From assembly GCA_037179515.1 (NCBI GenBank), contig JAXCGZ010021009.1, forward strand, positions 33,046 to 97,045: a DNA stretch of 64,000 bases. The letters run 5' to 3'. Under the pieces are notes generated by a model. It was given only the letters and a program-made list of their open reading frames with translations. It searched no databases and had not been told where the DNA came from. Below are positions 15,240-29,989 of this stretch, one piece after another; position 1 is the stretch's first letter, and each line of letters opens with the position of its first letter. The stretch comes from Halocaridina rubra. Taxonomy: Eukaryota; Arthropoda; Malacostraca; Decapoda; Atyidae. A program made the position numbers and the translations under genes.

Positions 15240-16310
15240 TATGTTCATTGATATTTTAATATATTTTTACGTTTACACTGTATAAACCCTCCCTGCACTG
15301 TTAAAAAAACACTCTTTACATTATAAATAACAGCAAGCAACGTAAATTATTATGAAAGTGATAGATAAAATTACAGTGAATGAGGTGATAATGACGTGAC
15401 ATACATATCATTTACAATTATTTTTTCGTTTACGTACTGTATAAACCCTCCCTGCACTGTTAAAAAAAACACCCTTAACATGATAGATAACAGCAAGCAA
15501 CGTAAATTTTTATGAAAGTGATAGGAAAACTTACCATGAATGTGATGATGACGTGACATACATACTCATTTACAATTATTTTTTCGTTTACGTACTGTAT
15601 GAACCCTCCCTGCACTGTTGAAAAAACACCCTTTACATTATAAATAACAGCAAGCAACGTAAATTTTTATGAAAGTGACAGATAAAATTACGGTGAATGA
15701 GGTGATAATGACGTGACATACATACTCATTTACAATTATTTTTTCGTTTACGTACTGTATAAACCCTCCCTGCACTGTTAAAAAAACACCCTTTTCATTA
15801 TAAATAACAGAAAGCAACGTAAATTTTTATGAAAGTGATAGATAAAATTACGGTGAATGAGGTGATAATGACGTGACATACATACTCATTTACAATTATT
15901 TTTTCGTTTACGTACTGTATAAACCCTCCCTGCACTGTTAAAAAAACACCCTTTACATCATAAATAAGAGCAAGCAACGTAAATTTTCATGAAAGTGATA
16001 GATAAAATTACGGTGAATGAGGTGATAATGACGTGACATACATACTCATTTAAAATTATTTTTTCGTTTACGTACTGTATAAACCCTCCCTGCACTGTTA
16101 AAAAAAACACCCTTTACATTATAAATAACAGCAAGCAACGTAAATTTTTATGAAAGTGATAGATAAAATTACGGTGAATGAGGTGATAATGACGTGACAT
16201 ACATACTCATTTACAATTATTTTTTCGTTTACGTACTGTATAAACCCTCCCTGCACTGTTAAAGAAACACCCTTTACATTATAAATAACAGCAAGTAACG
16301 TGAATTTACA
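15240..16310. repeat. 160-bp tandem array, about 6.7 units
   Basis: The phrase ACGTGACATACATACTCATT recurs at 15551, 15711, 15871, 16031 and about 16191, a strict 160-bp period. Each unit holds CCCTCCCTGCACTGTTAAA and ATAAATAACAGCAAGCAACG. The same unit, in the other orientation, forms the array at 52870-54240. Confidence 0.95.
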
Positions 16311-16349
16311 TTTCCAATAAAAAAATTAAAATCCTGAAAATTTGTTTTT

Positions 16350-16962
16350 TCAATATTTGTTCACATAATCTTCAGCTGCAGCTGTATCTGCAGAGGCAGC
16401 TTTGCCATAAACCGAAACGCTCTTTAGGCCATAGCGTTTTTGAAATTTGGCAAACCATCCCTTGCTTGCCACGAACGATTGTTTCCTCGGTGGAGAGTCG
16501 CTGGAGGGTCCTGGTTGTGGGTCGTCGATATCATCTTCTGTCTCCTCCTCTCCACAGTCACCACTGTCGTCGTCGGATTCGTTTGCAGCGAATGTATCGT
16601 ACAGCTTCTTAGCTTTGTTTGTATGATATTGCTGTATATCCTGATGTTCTTCTTTCTGCAATCAGCAATCCACAGGGCTAAAGCAGATTCCAAACGCACT
16701 ATTATCTTATTGCGGGGTGTTACGACCCTCTTCGCTGTTTCACTAAATGAAATAGTCGCTGTTTTCCTGATATTTGCCTCGTCCATTTTGATGTAGCGAA
16801 CAGTAGATTGGTTGAGGCCAAAATGGCGGCTGACATCCGCAAACCTTCTTCCTTCCTTCAGCATATCTAACAGTTTTACCCTATCTGCTATGGTCAACAT
16901 CTTCCTTTGCCACTTAGATAACTACCAGAAGCTTTAGAAGATGAAGGACGCTTGGGAGGCAT
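16350..16962 (-). pseudogene. Tigger-type transposase, N-terminal half, frameshifted
   Basis: Reading from the ATG complementary to 16960-16962: a PPKRPSSSKASGS leader, a KMLTIADRVKLLD helix-turn-helix with RFADVSRHFGLNQSTVRYIK, the conserved TAKRVVTPRNKIIVRLE block, then after frame changes an acidic Pro/Ser-rich linker (DDPQPGPSS) and the second DNA-binding helix (SKGWFAKFQKRYGLKS). It ends at EDYVNKY, before the catalytic domain. At least two frame breaks (near 16900 and near 16650) separate the parts. Its residues at the C-terminal edge help locate the frameshift in the longer copy at 28165. Confidence 0.85.
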
Positions 16963-17099
16963 TGCAGAGGTTGAAAAAAGTGAGTAAAAAAAATCACAAG
17001 CACAACGTATTAAGAAGCACAACGCGAATGGCGCACATGTGAGATAGAACGGTGATTTGTTGTCTTCCAATCTTTCAGCCAATAGCATCCCATGAACTA

Positions 17100-17690
17100 T
17101 CTCACGTAGGTGTGAGCCTTTGCGTTTTCCAAGACGCCAATACAGTGTACGCTATCGTACAGTATATCACGTGGTGCAATACTGTGAGTTATATGTTTGA
17201 ATTTATGTTTTTTACTATTTTTTACTGTTTATTATTCTTAGGCTGGGAAATACTTTTTGCATCAATAAAATAATGAAAATACTTGAAATTTTAATATGTA
17301 CTAGCTCACGTAGGTGCGACCCTGTTCGTTTTCCAAAACGCTCACACCAGTATCGTATTTTACATGGTGCAATACTGTGAGTTACATGTTTAAATTTATG
17401 TTTTTTACTATCTTTTACTGTTTTATTATTCTTAGGCTAAGAAATACATTTTTTTATCAATAAAATAATGAAAATACTGGAAATTTTAAGGTGTGACCCT
17501 TTGCGTTTTCCGAAACACTGATACCAGTATTGTACTTTCTATGCTGCAGAGCTACATGTTTAAATTTATGTTTTTTTTTAACTATTTCTTACTGTTTTAT
17601 TATTCTTAGGCTGGGAAATACATTTTTTTATCAATAAAATAAGGAAAATACTGAAAATTAAAATTTTTTAATTTTAATATTCTCGCATAT
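17100..17690. repeat. 178-bp repeat array, about 3 units
   Basis: Units begin with CTCACGTAGGTG and contain TTTTACTGTTTTATTATTC and AGGCTGGGAAATA. They lie upstream of the transposase start in transposase orientation, as in every TgA copy that keeps this part. Confidence 0.85.
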
Positions 17691-17755
17691 ACCCAGAAAA
17701 AAAAAAACGATGCACTGAATTCGCTATAGGTGAACTGTGATATAGCGAGGGATTA

Positions 17756-18974
<1,219 letters not shown>

Positions 18975-19064
<90 letters not shown>
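18975..19064. repeat. (TA)n microsatellite
   Basis: About 90 bp of TA running into the left arm of the palindrome. Confidence 0.97.
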
Positions 19065-19066
<2 letters not shown>

Positions 19067-19151
19067 AATAAGCACATTACATATGTGAAAACATGAATCA
19101 TTTTTAAAAAATGATTCATGTTTTCACATATGTAATGTGCTTATTTGATAT
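19061..19151. repeat. Perfect palindrome, 45-bp arms, 1-nt spacer
   Basis: The left arm 19061-19105 is the exact reverse complement of the right arm 19107-19151, centred on 19106. The arms contain CACATATGTAATGTGCTTAT. A single-stranded form would fold to an uninterrupted hairpin. Confidence 0.97.
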
Positions 19152-19385
19152 TTCATGCCCGAATGAGATTGGGAATTGAATTAAATGCTAAAATGAAGCC
19201 ACGAGTGAGGTTGGGGAATCTGTAATATGAACATAGTGGCATTCAGTTAGAATGCGTTCATTCCTAAGTATAGCAGATATAAGCTATAAGGTTGGATTCC
19301 TTTTAACCTTCTGTGGTGTAGTGGTAGCGCCTTGACTTAGTAATCATAAGTCCTAGGTTCGAGTCCCGGTCGGGGTAAAAAATGA

Positions 19386-19390
<5 letters not shown>
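19106..19390. mobile_element. Direct-repeat-bounded insert with 3' tRNA-like end
   Basis: The 14-bp repeat AAAAAATGATTCAT occurs at 19106-19119 and again at 19377-19390, enclosing 257 bp that end in a tRNA-like sequence. The repeats look like a target duplication of a retroposed unit, but the first copy also lies in the palindrome. A SINE would normally carry its tRNA part at the 5' end, so the order is unusual. Confidence 0.5.
19306..19376 (+). other. tRNA-like sequence with Pol III A and B boxes
   Basis: The A box TGGTGTAGTGG (19314-19324) and B box GGTTCGAGTCC (19356-19366) are near consensus. A D-stem GGTG/CGCC and an anticodon-type stem ACTTA/TAAGT with 7-nt loop (anticodon would be AAT) can be drawn. 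The acceptor stem has two mismatches and there are two extra bases between the D and anticodon arms, so this is better read as a tRNA pseudogene or SINE head than a working tRNA. Confidence 0.6.

Positions 19391-19477
<87 letters not shown>
19389..19477. repeat. (TA)n microsatellite
   Basis: About 89 bp of TA, ending at the CACCTAG terminus of the TgB element. Confidence 0.97.
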
Positions 19478-19480
<3 letters not shown>

Positions 19481-21213
19481 CTAGTTCTTAGAATAACACG
19501 AAGATAGGTTCTCAGAATTACCGCGTATTGTAATTTTCGCGTAATTTAACTAGTCATTTTCCATAAGAAACAAAGATAATGGGCATAGATACGTTCCACA
19601 ACCGTCCATAGACACACTATACCAAAGATATATGATAAGTAAAACATATATTATAAGAAATAACAAAGCAGAAAGACCTGTAGCTATTTATATTACCATG
19701 CATATAGTGTACAGTATAAAAGATATACAGATTTATGGTATAGTAAACAAATTAATGCACTCTATTATGCGGTGGGCAACAGGCATACACTGGGACGTGC
19801 ACGGTGGCGGTGAGCACGAGGATGCGAAAGTTTTGCCGCTTCCGTTTCAGCTGATGCACCTTCACACGCTATTTCCCTGACGATATTATATCGCAAGTTT
19901 GTTTGCTATTTGTTCTTAATGCTTTTTCAATTCTCTTCATAATATTCGATCGCATTAAGCGGTAGAAGAGGAGGAGGAGGCGGGAGAAAGAACCTTTATC
20001 CGCTAACGTTTTGCTGCTTCCATATCAGCTGATGCTTATCACTATTCAGGCACAATATCTTACTCATAAAATATTTATATACTCACCCTATTTGGGGTTT
20101 ATCTAATATTTCTTGGTTCTAAACATGATTCTATCTTCTTTACATGTCGACCATGCAGCACAAAATCTTATTGAAGAATAAAATGGCGAGCTTACTCATC
20201 ATAACGTAAATAAAATCAGCTGAGACAAAAAGAAAACTATACAATTCGGTACAAAGAAAACATATATCGTACTGTACATGGGAAACTTAAATGAAATATA
20301 TATATTCTCTACATGCTATTTCCCTGATGATATTATATCGAAAGTTTGTTCTTAATGCTTTTTTTCAATTCTCTTCATAATATTCGATCGCATTAAGCGG
20401 TAAAAGAGGAGGAGGATGCTGAAGAACAAACTTCTATCTGCAAACGTTTTGCCGCTTCCGTATCAGCTGATGCTTATCACTATTCAGGCACAATATCTTA
20501 CTCATATAATATTTATTTACTCACCCTATTAAGGGTTTATCTAATTTTCAAGATTATAGTATTATTAATATTCCTTGGTTCTAAACATTATTCTATCTTC
20601 TTTACATATCGACATGCTGCATGAAATCTTATTGAAGAATGAAATGGCGTGCTTACTCATCATAACTTAAACAAAATCAGCTGAGACAAAAAGAAAACTA
20701 TACAATTCGTTACAAAGAAAACATATATCGTAACATACATTGGAAACTTATATGAAATATATATATTTTCTACACGCTATTTCCCTGACGATATTATATC
20801 GAAAGTTTGTTTGCTGTTTGTTCTTAATGCTTTCTTTCAATTCTCTTCATAATATTCGATCACATTAAGCGGTAGAAGAGGAGGAGGATGCGGGAGAACG
20901 AACCTCTATCCGCAAACTTTTTGCCGCTTCCGTATCAGCTGATGCACCCTAGCATGCTATTTCCCTGACGATATTATATCGAAAGTCTGTTTGCTTTGTT
21001 CTTACTGCTTTTTTCCATTATCTTCATAATATCCAATCGCATTAAGTGGTAGAAGAGGAGGATGGCGGAAAAGTGAGGTCGATTATTTACTAAAATGAAA
21101 AAAAAAAATTCAAATTTTTTTGCATGGGCATTATTTGCGAATTCATATTTTTTTACTATTATTTTTTAGGGGCGTTATTCCAATTTCGCGGATTATAAAC
21201 GCGCGCAAAAAGC
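19478..21213. mobile_element. TgB element, right terminus lost
   Basis: Left end CACCTAGTTCTTAGAATAAC. The subterminal ATTTTCCATAAGAAACAAAG and the inner AACAGGCATACACTGGGACG match other TgB copies. The right side reaches AGGGGCGTTATTCCAATTTC and GCGCGCAAAA but the expected terminal GGAACAAGGTG is missing, replaced by a T-run. The interior is a set of tandem copies of transposase-derived sequence (19862-21063). Confidence 0.75.
19862..21063 (-). repeat. Tandem repeats derived from a transposase N-terminus
   Basis: TTTCCCTGACGATATTATATC recurs near 19870, 20320, 20775 and 20960. The reverse complement of the unit encodes residues such as EYYEEN and ALRTN, alignable with the N-terminal transposase fragment at 41996-42125 (GYYEENLKKGLRTN). 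A coding segment has therefore been amplified as a repeat. The larger period is about 455 bp; the last unit is shortened to about 190 bp. Confidence 0.7.
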
Positions 21214-21310
21214 TATTTTTTTTTTTTTTTTTTTGAGAATTGTGTTTATCTTTGGTGATGGACATATCTGGTAATCAATCTGGATATGGTGATCTGCTTG
21301 TTCATATTTT

Positions 21311-21316
<6 letters not shown>

Positions 21317-21385
<69 letters not shown>
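21317..21385. repeat. (TA)n microsatellite
   Basis: About 69 bp of TA against the left end of the next TgA copy. Confidence 0.97.
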
Positions 21386-23559
<2,174 letters not shown>

Positions 23560-23560
<1 letters not shown>

Positions 23561-23990
23561 TATGCAATGCCTAAATCTACCATATGACAGATTAAAAAAA
23601 CTTAATCTACATTCTCTAGAGAGGCACAGAGTTAGGGGGGATATGATTGAGGTGTATAAATGGTTTAAAGGGATTAACAAGGGTGATATTAATAAAGTTT
23701 TAAAAATTCATGATCAAACCAGAACTCGTAATGGGTAATGGATTTAATCTTGATAAATTTAGGTTCAGAAGGGAAATTGGTGAAAATTGGCTTGGTAATA
23801 CCGTAGAGTATTCCTAGTAGGATGATAAATGCCAATACCTTAGACACCTTCAAATGTAGATTAGATAGACATATGACAGAGGTAGGGTGGGTGTATATAT
23901 AATGTATAATGATGATGATCTTTTCTTATCGTAATCCTCTTTGTACTGGTGGAAGAGGCCTCTGCGGGTGCTTATATACTATATTAATAT
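23560..23990 (+). mobile_element. 3' tail of a CR1/Jockey-like LINE
   Basis: In pieces it encodes residues such as GDMIEVYKWFKGINKGDINKVLK, then KFRFRREIGENWL, then after a frame change RMINANTLDTFKCRLDRHM. This is the usual order of the extreme C-terminus of CR1/Jockey-type RTs (a DLIEVYK-like motif, then a TFK..LD motif). The frame is broken by stops; it is a 5'-truncated dead copy. Confidence 0.75.
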
Positions 23991-24104
23991 ATATATTTTT
24001 TTTTAATATAGTAAATAAGCGCCCACGGAGGCTTCTTCCACCAGTACAAAGAGGATTACGATAAGAAAAGATCATCATCATTATACATTTTATATACACC
24101 CACC

Positions 24105-24107
<3 letters not shown>
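23883..24107. repeat. Near-perfect inverted repeat, arms about 105 bp
   Basis: 23883-23987 and 24004-24107 are reverse complements with only scattered mismatches (for example TGGAAGAGGCC against the complement of GGCTTCTTCCA) and a spacer of about 16 bp. The arms are the 3' end of the LINE tail, duplicated tail to tail. Confidence 0.92.
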
Positions 24108-24885
<778 letters not shown>

Positions 24886-24886
24886 A

Positions 24887-24920
<34 letters not shown>

Positions 24921-24939
24921 TTGGTTCCTACTTCGCTAA

Positions 24940-25039
24940 AAAAAAAATGTTTTTTTTTTTTTTTGGGGTGTTCCTACTTCGCTAAAACTCACCTATCGCA
25001 ATGGGTCCCGGAACCTAACCCTCGCGATAAACGAGGGAT
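24940..25039. mobile_element. TgA terminus, orphan right end
   Basis: GTTCCTACTTCGC, CACCTATCGC, GGTCCCGGAACC and CGAGGGATCACTG reproduce a TgA end of the 3023-type in inverse orientation, finishing at 25039. No matching opposite end is found; the fragment runs straight into the next TgA copy. Confidence 0.7.
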
Positions 25040-25844
25040 CACTGTATCGTGTTTCTTGGTTTGCGTTTTCACTGTATCGCAGTTTTTTTTTTTTGACAAA
25101 TTATTATTTTATTTTTTGGGTATACGCAAAAATATTAAAATATTAAATAAATAAAAATTTTCAGTAATTTCATTTTTTATTGAAAAAAAAAAAAAATTTC
25201 ATTATTTAATTGATAAAAAAAATTTATTTCCCAGCCTACGAATAATAAAACAGTAAAAAATAGTAGAAAACATAAATTTAGATATACGTACGTACAGTAT
25301 AATGCACAGTATTGCATCATGCAAAATAGTGTCCGATAGTGTACACTGTATTGGGGTCGCAGCTACGTGAGCTAGCATATACACCTTGTTCTCAAAATAA
25401 CGCCTAGATAGGTTCTCAGAAGTGTCGTGTAAATGGAAAATCACGTGAAAAAACGAGTTATTTTCCATAGGAAACAATGATAAAGGCATAGATACGTTCC
25501 AAACCTTACATAGACACACCATGCCAAAGATATAAGATAAGTAAAAAAAATATTTTATTACTACATAGCAAAGCAGAAAGCCCTGTATCTATTTTTAATA
25601 GTATACAAAAGATATTCATATTCACTTTACAGCTAGAAATTAACATACATTACTATGCTTGACTCTATTATGCAGTGAGCAACAGTTATAAAGTACACTG
25701 GGACATGCATGGTGGCAGTGAGCAAGTAATTTATGCGGTAGAAGAGGAGGAGGATGCAGGAGAACGAGCCTCCATCTGTAAATGTATATAAAGATAAAAT
25801 AAGAATTATAAATAACCAAAGCAAGACTAAAAAACGAAACAAAA

Positions 25845-26190
25845 ATTAATTATGCAATGCCTAAATCTACCATATGACAGATTAAAAAAGACTTAATCTA
25901 CATTCTCTAGAGAGGCACAGAGTTAGGGGGGATATGATTGAGGTGTATAAATGGTTTAAAGGGATTAACAAGGGTGATATTAATAAAGATTTAAAAATTC
26001 ATGATCAAACCAAAACTCTTGATGGGTAATGGATTTAATCTTGATAAATTTAGGTTCAGAAGGGAAATTGGTGAAAATTGGCTTAATAATACCGTAGAGT
26101 ATTCCTAGTAGGATAATAAATGCCAATACCTTAGACACCTTCAAATGTAGATTAGATAGACATATGACAGAGGTAGGGTGGGTATGAATA
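25845..26190 (+). mobile_element. 3' tail of the CR1/Jockey-like LINE
   Basis: Same sequence as 23560-23880, with YKWFKGINKGDINK-type coding remnants and RLDRHM near the end; followed by GTATGAATAG rather than the 3' TACAAAGAGG part. It has internal stops. Confidence 0.75.
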
Positions 26191-26793
26191 GATTAGTGTT
26201 TATTAGAAAAATCATAAAAAGAAAAATAGAATAAGTAGAGTAGAATAGAATAGGTTAGACATGCTGAAAATATCATTCAAAAATGGAACTGCCTCGTGTG
26301 TGCCAGTAAGCATGTTGCAGTGTCCCCTATTCTTATGTTCTTAATATTTTCAGAACACGTGTTTTGCATCCTCCTTCCATTTTCAAATTTGTATCTGGTT
26401 TCTGAATGACAAATTTGTTAATAAAATGTATCCAATTACTCTCTCACTCTCTCATATTTCTTTACAAAAAACGAATTAAAACTTAGGTTTATTACCTTTA
26501 AAATGAGCACTGTAATGAACGTGATTAAGACTAAAGCAATAATTATATTTACATAATAAGATGAAAATTTTCTACCTAATTCCTGTTTAAGAGACATTAC
26601 AAAGGATTCGTGGAATGGAAATTAATTTAACGGTCTTTTAACTCATTAACGTTTTTATTAAAAGTGCAGTATTATATTTATCAGTTGCTGCCCCAAACGA
26701 CTCAACAGCTTGTAAAGTAACTGATGTATGTGTTGTTTGTAAGACTATTCTCCTTTTAATATAAATATATTCTATATAATGTAAGTGAAATGA

Positions 26794-26794
<1 letters not shown>

Positions 26795-26873
<79 letters not shown>

Positions 26874-27012
26874 TTAATTAACTCTTGTTCATTCAATTGT
26901 AAAAATAATGGTTTAATTACAAATTCGTAATAATATATAATAATAATAATAATAATAATCTCCACAATCATCATCAAAGGAAAATTATTGTTAAAAATAA
27001 TAATAATAATAA

Positions 27013-27057
<45 letters not shown>

Positions 27058-27255
27058 GATCTAAGGATTTTTTGGAATAGACATCATGAGAGTAATGCAG
27101 AGGTATATTAAAACCCAGCAGAGAGCTGGATATTCATTACACATCTTTTATAATCCCTTCACATTTGACAGGTCATTACACTCTCCATCTGTTTCTCTTT
27201 ACAGCCTGATAAAGGCTGTTTTATTTTATCATTTTTTGGTCCATCCTGTTGTCAC
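26795..27255. mobile_element. FB foldback element, right half
   Basis: An (AG)n tract (26797-26870), the phrase TCTTTAATTAACTCTTGTTC, (AAT)n tracts, and the right arm to CATCCTGTTGTCAC followed by an A-run. The left arm is missing. Confidence 0.75.
26797..26870. repeat. (AG)n microsatellite
   Basis: About 74 bp of pure GA at the centre of a half foldback element. Confidence 0.98.
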
Positions 27256-27407
27256 AAAAAAAAAAAAAAAAAAAAAAAATAAATATATAAATAAATTTTT
27301 TTTGGGGGGGCGTTATTCGAGAATTCCGAATTTTTTACTATTATTTTTGGGGGGCGTTATTGCAATTTCGCATATAAAAAAATCGCGTATAAAAGGAACA
27401 AGGTGTA

Positions 27408-27950
27408 TATTTATATTTCCAGTAGTTTCATGATTTTATTGATAAAAAAAATTTATTTCTTAGCCTAAGAATAATAAAACAGTAAAAAATAGTAAAAAAC
27501 ATAAATACTAACAATATTGCACCACATAAAATACGATACCGGTATCGGTGTTCGGAAAACGCAAAGGCACTCACCTACGTGACCTAGTGAATATTAAAAT
27601 AATCATTATTTTATTGATGAAACAAGTATTTCTTGGCCTAAGAATAATAAAACAGTAAAAAATAGTAAAAACCATAAATACAGTACTAACAGTATTGCAC
27701 CATGAAAAATACGATACCGGTATCACGTTTCGGAAAACGCAAAGGCTCTCACCTACGTGACCTAGTAAATATTAAAATTTTCATTATTTTATTGATAAAA
27801 CAAGTAGTTCCTAGCCTAAGAATAATAAAACAGTAAAAAATAATAAAAAACTAACAGTATTGCACCATGTAAAATACGATACCGCTATCAGCGTTTCGGA
27901 AAAAGAAAAGGCTCTCACCTACGTGAGATAGTTCATGGAATGCTATTGGC
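27408..27950. repeat. 178-bp repeat array upstream of transposase
   Basis: Three units in the orientation TTTTATTGATAAAA ... GCCTAAGAATAATAAAACAG ... CGATACCGGTATC ... CTCACCTACGTGA. The array sits immediately 5' of the transposase and so occupies its promoter region. Confidence 0.85.
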
Positions 27951-28164
27951 TGAAAGGTCGGGAGACGACGAATCACAGAATTGTTTTTCTGTATGTTCTG
28001 TATCATGGGGTCTGATTGGCTTTTTCATTGCAGTTTGCTTTTCCCTCCATTTTCCAATGTGCCACCTCACTCATTAAGTCTAACTCACGTGTGCGCCGTT
28101 CTCGTTGTGCTCATTAATACGTTTTGCTTGTGATTGTGTTTTCACGCGCAATATAACCTTTGCA

Positions 28165-29929
28165 ATGCCTCCCAAACGCCTTCACCTTCTAAGGTTTCTG
28201 GTAGTCAGCCTAAGCGGCAAAGGAAAATGTTAAGCATTGTAGATAAAGTGAAACTCTTAGATAAGTTGAAAGAAGGAAAAAGGTTTGTGGATGTCGGCCG
28301 CTATTTTGGCCTCAATGAATCTACTGTTCGCTACATCAAAAAGGACGAAGCAAAGATCAGGAAAACAGCGAGCATTTCTTTTGATAAATCAGCGAAGAGG
28401 GTCGTAACATCCCGCAATAAGGCAGTAGTGCGGATGGAAGCTGCTTTGGCCCTGTGGATTGCTGATTGCAGAAAGAAAAACATCAGCTTAGACACCAATA
28501 TCATACAAACAAAGGCGAAGAAGCTGTACGAGACATTCGCAGCAAATGAACCCGATGACGACAGTGGCAACCGTGGAGAGGAGGAGAGAGAAGAAGATAT
28601 CGACGACCCACAACCAGGACCCTCCAGCAATTCTCCACCGAGGATACAACCGTTCGTTGCTAGCAAGGGATGGTTCTTCAAATTTCAAAAACGCTATGGC
28701 CTAAAAAGCGTTGCAGTGCATGGCGAAGCTGCCTCTACAGATACAGCTGCCGCAAAAAATACGTCACGAACGACTTCAAGAAAATTATCGCCGAAGGGGA
28801 ATATGTTCCTGAGCAAGTCTTCAACATGGATGAGACTGGCTTATTTTGGAAGAGAATGCCATCTCGCACTTTTCTCTTCAAGGACGAAGCTAAAGCCCCG
28901 GGATTTAAAGCGCACAAAGATCGCGTTACCCTCATCATGTGCGGAAATGCTGCGGGCTTCATGTTAAAGCCCGGGCTTATCTACAAGTCAAAAAACCCTA
29001 CGGCTTTGAAGAACAAGAATAAGAATCTGCTGCCAGTGTATTGGATGCATAACCCTAAGGCATGGATCACGAAAAGCCTCACATCGGACTGGTTTCACCA
29101 ATGCTTTATCCCTCAGGTAAAAATTTATCTTGCGGAAAAAGGCCTTGAATTTAAAGTACTTCTTTTGATGGATAATGCTGGTGGCCACACAACTAATCTC
29201 CAGTATGACGGTGTTCAAGTTGAGTTCCTGCCACCAAATACGTCATTGATTCAGTCTGTGGATCAAGGCGTTATTCGTGCGTTCAAGGCCCTCTGCACAC
29301 GAAATGCCCTGGCAAGCCTTGTTGAAGCCATGGATTCGGACAAAGACTTCTCATTGAGGACATACTGGCGTAATTACACGATTGCCACATGCCTACAAAA
29401 TATTCAGAATGCAATCAAAGAGATGAAGTCGGCCACAATCAATGCCAGTTGGAAGAAACTGTGGCCCGAAGTCATCCACGACTACAAGGGAGTTGCTCCT
29501 GACGAAGTGCAGAAGTCGGCAGTTGCGAAAGCTGTGAAGTTGGCTGCATTGCTAGGAGGAGAAGGCTTTAAAGATATGCCTCACGAAGATGTGCATGAAC
29601 TAACTGACTGCCACTCGCAGCCTTTGAGTGATGAAGACTTGGAAGATATGACGAAATCAGCGAGCGAAGAAGAGGAAGAACTTGAGGAAACGCACAAAGA
29701 AATTGAAGAACCTGGCCTTACACTCGAACGTTTGGCAGCCATGTATGAACAATTTAAAGCACTCCAACAACTCTCGCAGGAAGATGACGATAATATGGTT
29801 CGTTCGGTGACCTTCTGTAATTTTCTCGACGATGCCATGATTCCTTACCATACCATCTTCCAACAAATAAAGAAACAGCGACAGCAACTCCCCATTACTA
29901 TGTTCTTCTCCCCCAAAAAGCAGCCGTAA
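28165..29929 (+). pseudogene. Tigger/pogo-like DDE transposase, two frameshifts
   Basis: A cut-and-paste transposase that would bind the TIRs and insert at TA. The ATG at 28165 matches the start in other copies; a one-base loss near 28174-28180 puts the rest in another frame, and a one-base loss in the A-run at 28754-28759 separates the DNA-binding half from the catalytic half. Domains: CENP-B-like helix-turn-helix (28227-28370; FVDVGRYFGLNESTVRYIKK), conserved TAKRVVT-like block, acidic linker, second helix-turn-helix (SKGWFFKFQKRYGLKS), then a DDE_1 domain with catalytic Asp codons at 28829 (NMDETG), 29171 (LLLMDNAGGH) and 29261 (SVDQGVI), 29 residues between the last two. An acidic region (SASEEEEELEE) and a C-terminal QLPITMFF box follow. 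The catalytic residues are intact; only the reading frame is broken. It closely resembles TIGD1-type proteins. Confidence 0.93.
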
Positions 29930-29989
29930 AGCTTTTATTGGGGGCGAAATAATTTTCTCCGGGGTCAAGAAAGATCATCATCACCTCAT

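Larger units (their letters stand above)
25382..27405. mobile_element. TgB element inserted in TgA, perfect TA duplication
   Basis: Ends CACCTTGTTCTCAAAATAACG at 25382 and GGAACAAGGTG at 27405, flanked by TA at 25380-25381 and 27406-27407. Removing it and one TA restores GCTAGCATATATATTTATAT, the sequence found intact at 44274 and 58036. The interior holds a LINE tail (25845-26190), a low-copy segment, and half of an FB element (26795-27255). Confidence 0.92.

Noticed and set aside
15240..16310. Possible CRISPR array
   Set aside because: The repeats are contiguous with a 160-bp period and no unique spacers, lie inside a eukaryotic transposon, and no cas-like genes are present.
19306..19376. 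Functional tRNA gene
   Set aside because: The A and B boxes are good but the acceptor stem has mismatches and the D-to-anticodon spacing is too long; listed as tRNA-like only.
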